Shown here piece by piece: positions 6,484-6,527 of a stretch of DNA of 6,527 nucleotides. The stretch spans positions 1 to 6,527 of the forward strand of contig JACZTW010000221.1 in NCBI GenBank assembly GCA_022573485.1, given 5' to 3'. Numbering within the stretch: position 1 is the stretch's first letter; each line of letters opens with the position of its first letter. The notes under the pieces are model-generated. The model searched no databases and was not told where the DNA came from. It saw only the letters and a list, made by a program, of their open reading frames with translations. Position numbers and translations under genes: made by a program. The DNA comes from Planctomycetota bacterium (GTDB lineage Bacteria; Planctomycetota; Phycisphaerae; UBA1845; CAIVHJ01).

Positions 6484-6527
6484 TTACTTCTTTTCCCAGC
6501 TCAGCTCATCCAACATGCTTTCGACCT
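6484..6527 (-). CDS. C-terminal end of an unidentified convergent gene (5' partial)
   Basis: Reading leftward from the right edge, 14 codons (VESMLDELSWEKK and the partial codon before them) end at TAA (6486-6484), 14 nt before the bidirectional terminator. The charged, helix-like tail and the placement of the terminator make a real gene end plausible. The piece is far too short to assign a family, and another reading frame cannot be excluded. Confidence 0.4.
   Translation of the reverse strand, partial: VESMLDELSWEKK

Overview
The window is G+C-rich bacterial chromosomal DNA with six protein-coding regions, two of them cut by the window edges. I see no RNA genes, CRISPR arrays, insertion sequences or phage genes. 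The best guess for the source is a planctomycete or a close relative. This is an inference from three things: the InaA/WaaP-type kinase with a long C-terminal extension, the large exported trypsin-like protease carrying repeated 'DG...G' beta segments, and the TTHA0252-type beta-CASP nuclease. No single marker proves it.

Layout. (1) Positions 1-1277, minus strand: a beta-CASP metallo-beta-lactamase ribonuclease whose C-terminal end lies beyond the left edge. (2) Positions 1278-1562: a divergent intergenic region with a good promoter for the nuclease and a weaker candidate for the next gene. (3) Positions 1563-3307, plus strand: a two-gene unit of an InaA/WaaP-fold kinase and a YmdB-type macrodomain. 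Their stop and start overlap as GTGA, so they are probably translationally coupled. (4) Positions 3344-3769, minus strand: ArfB (YaeJ), the GGQ-containing ribosome-rescue peptidyl-tRNA hydrolase, convergent with the macrodomain gene. (5) Positions 3770-4061: a divergent region with a strong extended -10 promoter reading right and a possible opposing promoter reading left over the same bases. (6) Positions 4062-6377, plus strand: a secreted S1-family serine protease with a four-repeat beta region and a helical, TPR-like and coiled-coil C-terminus. (7) A bidirectional intrinsic terminator at about 6437-6470, then the last codons of a minus-strand gene entering from the right edge.

How the genes fit together. 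The beta-CASP nuclease, the YmdB-type macrodomain (in E. coli YmdB binds and modulates RNase III) and ArfB all touch RNA processing or stalled ribosomes. They are separate transcription units, so a shared role is only a suggestion. The real functional pair is the kinase and macrodomain. The kinase has one apparently intact catalytic domain, followed by what looks like the front half of a second kinase domain that stops at the hinge, exactly where the macrodomain gene begins. The protease appears to be an independent envelope or secreted protein.

The most interesting items are the kinase with a lone second N-lobe coupled to a macrodomain, and the protease architecture, which has no PDZ domain but a tandem array of roughly 45-55-residue repeats. 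I found no clear new defence or mobile system.
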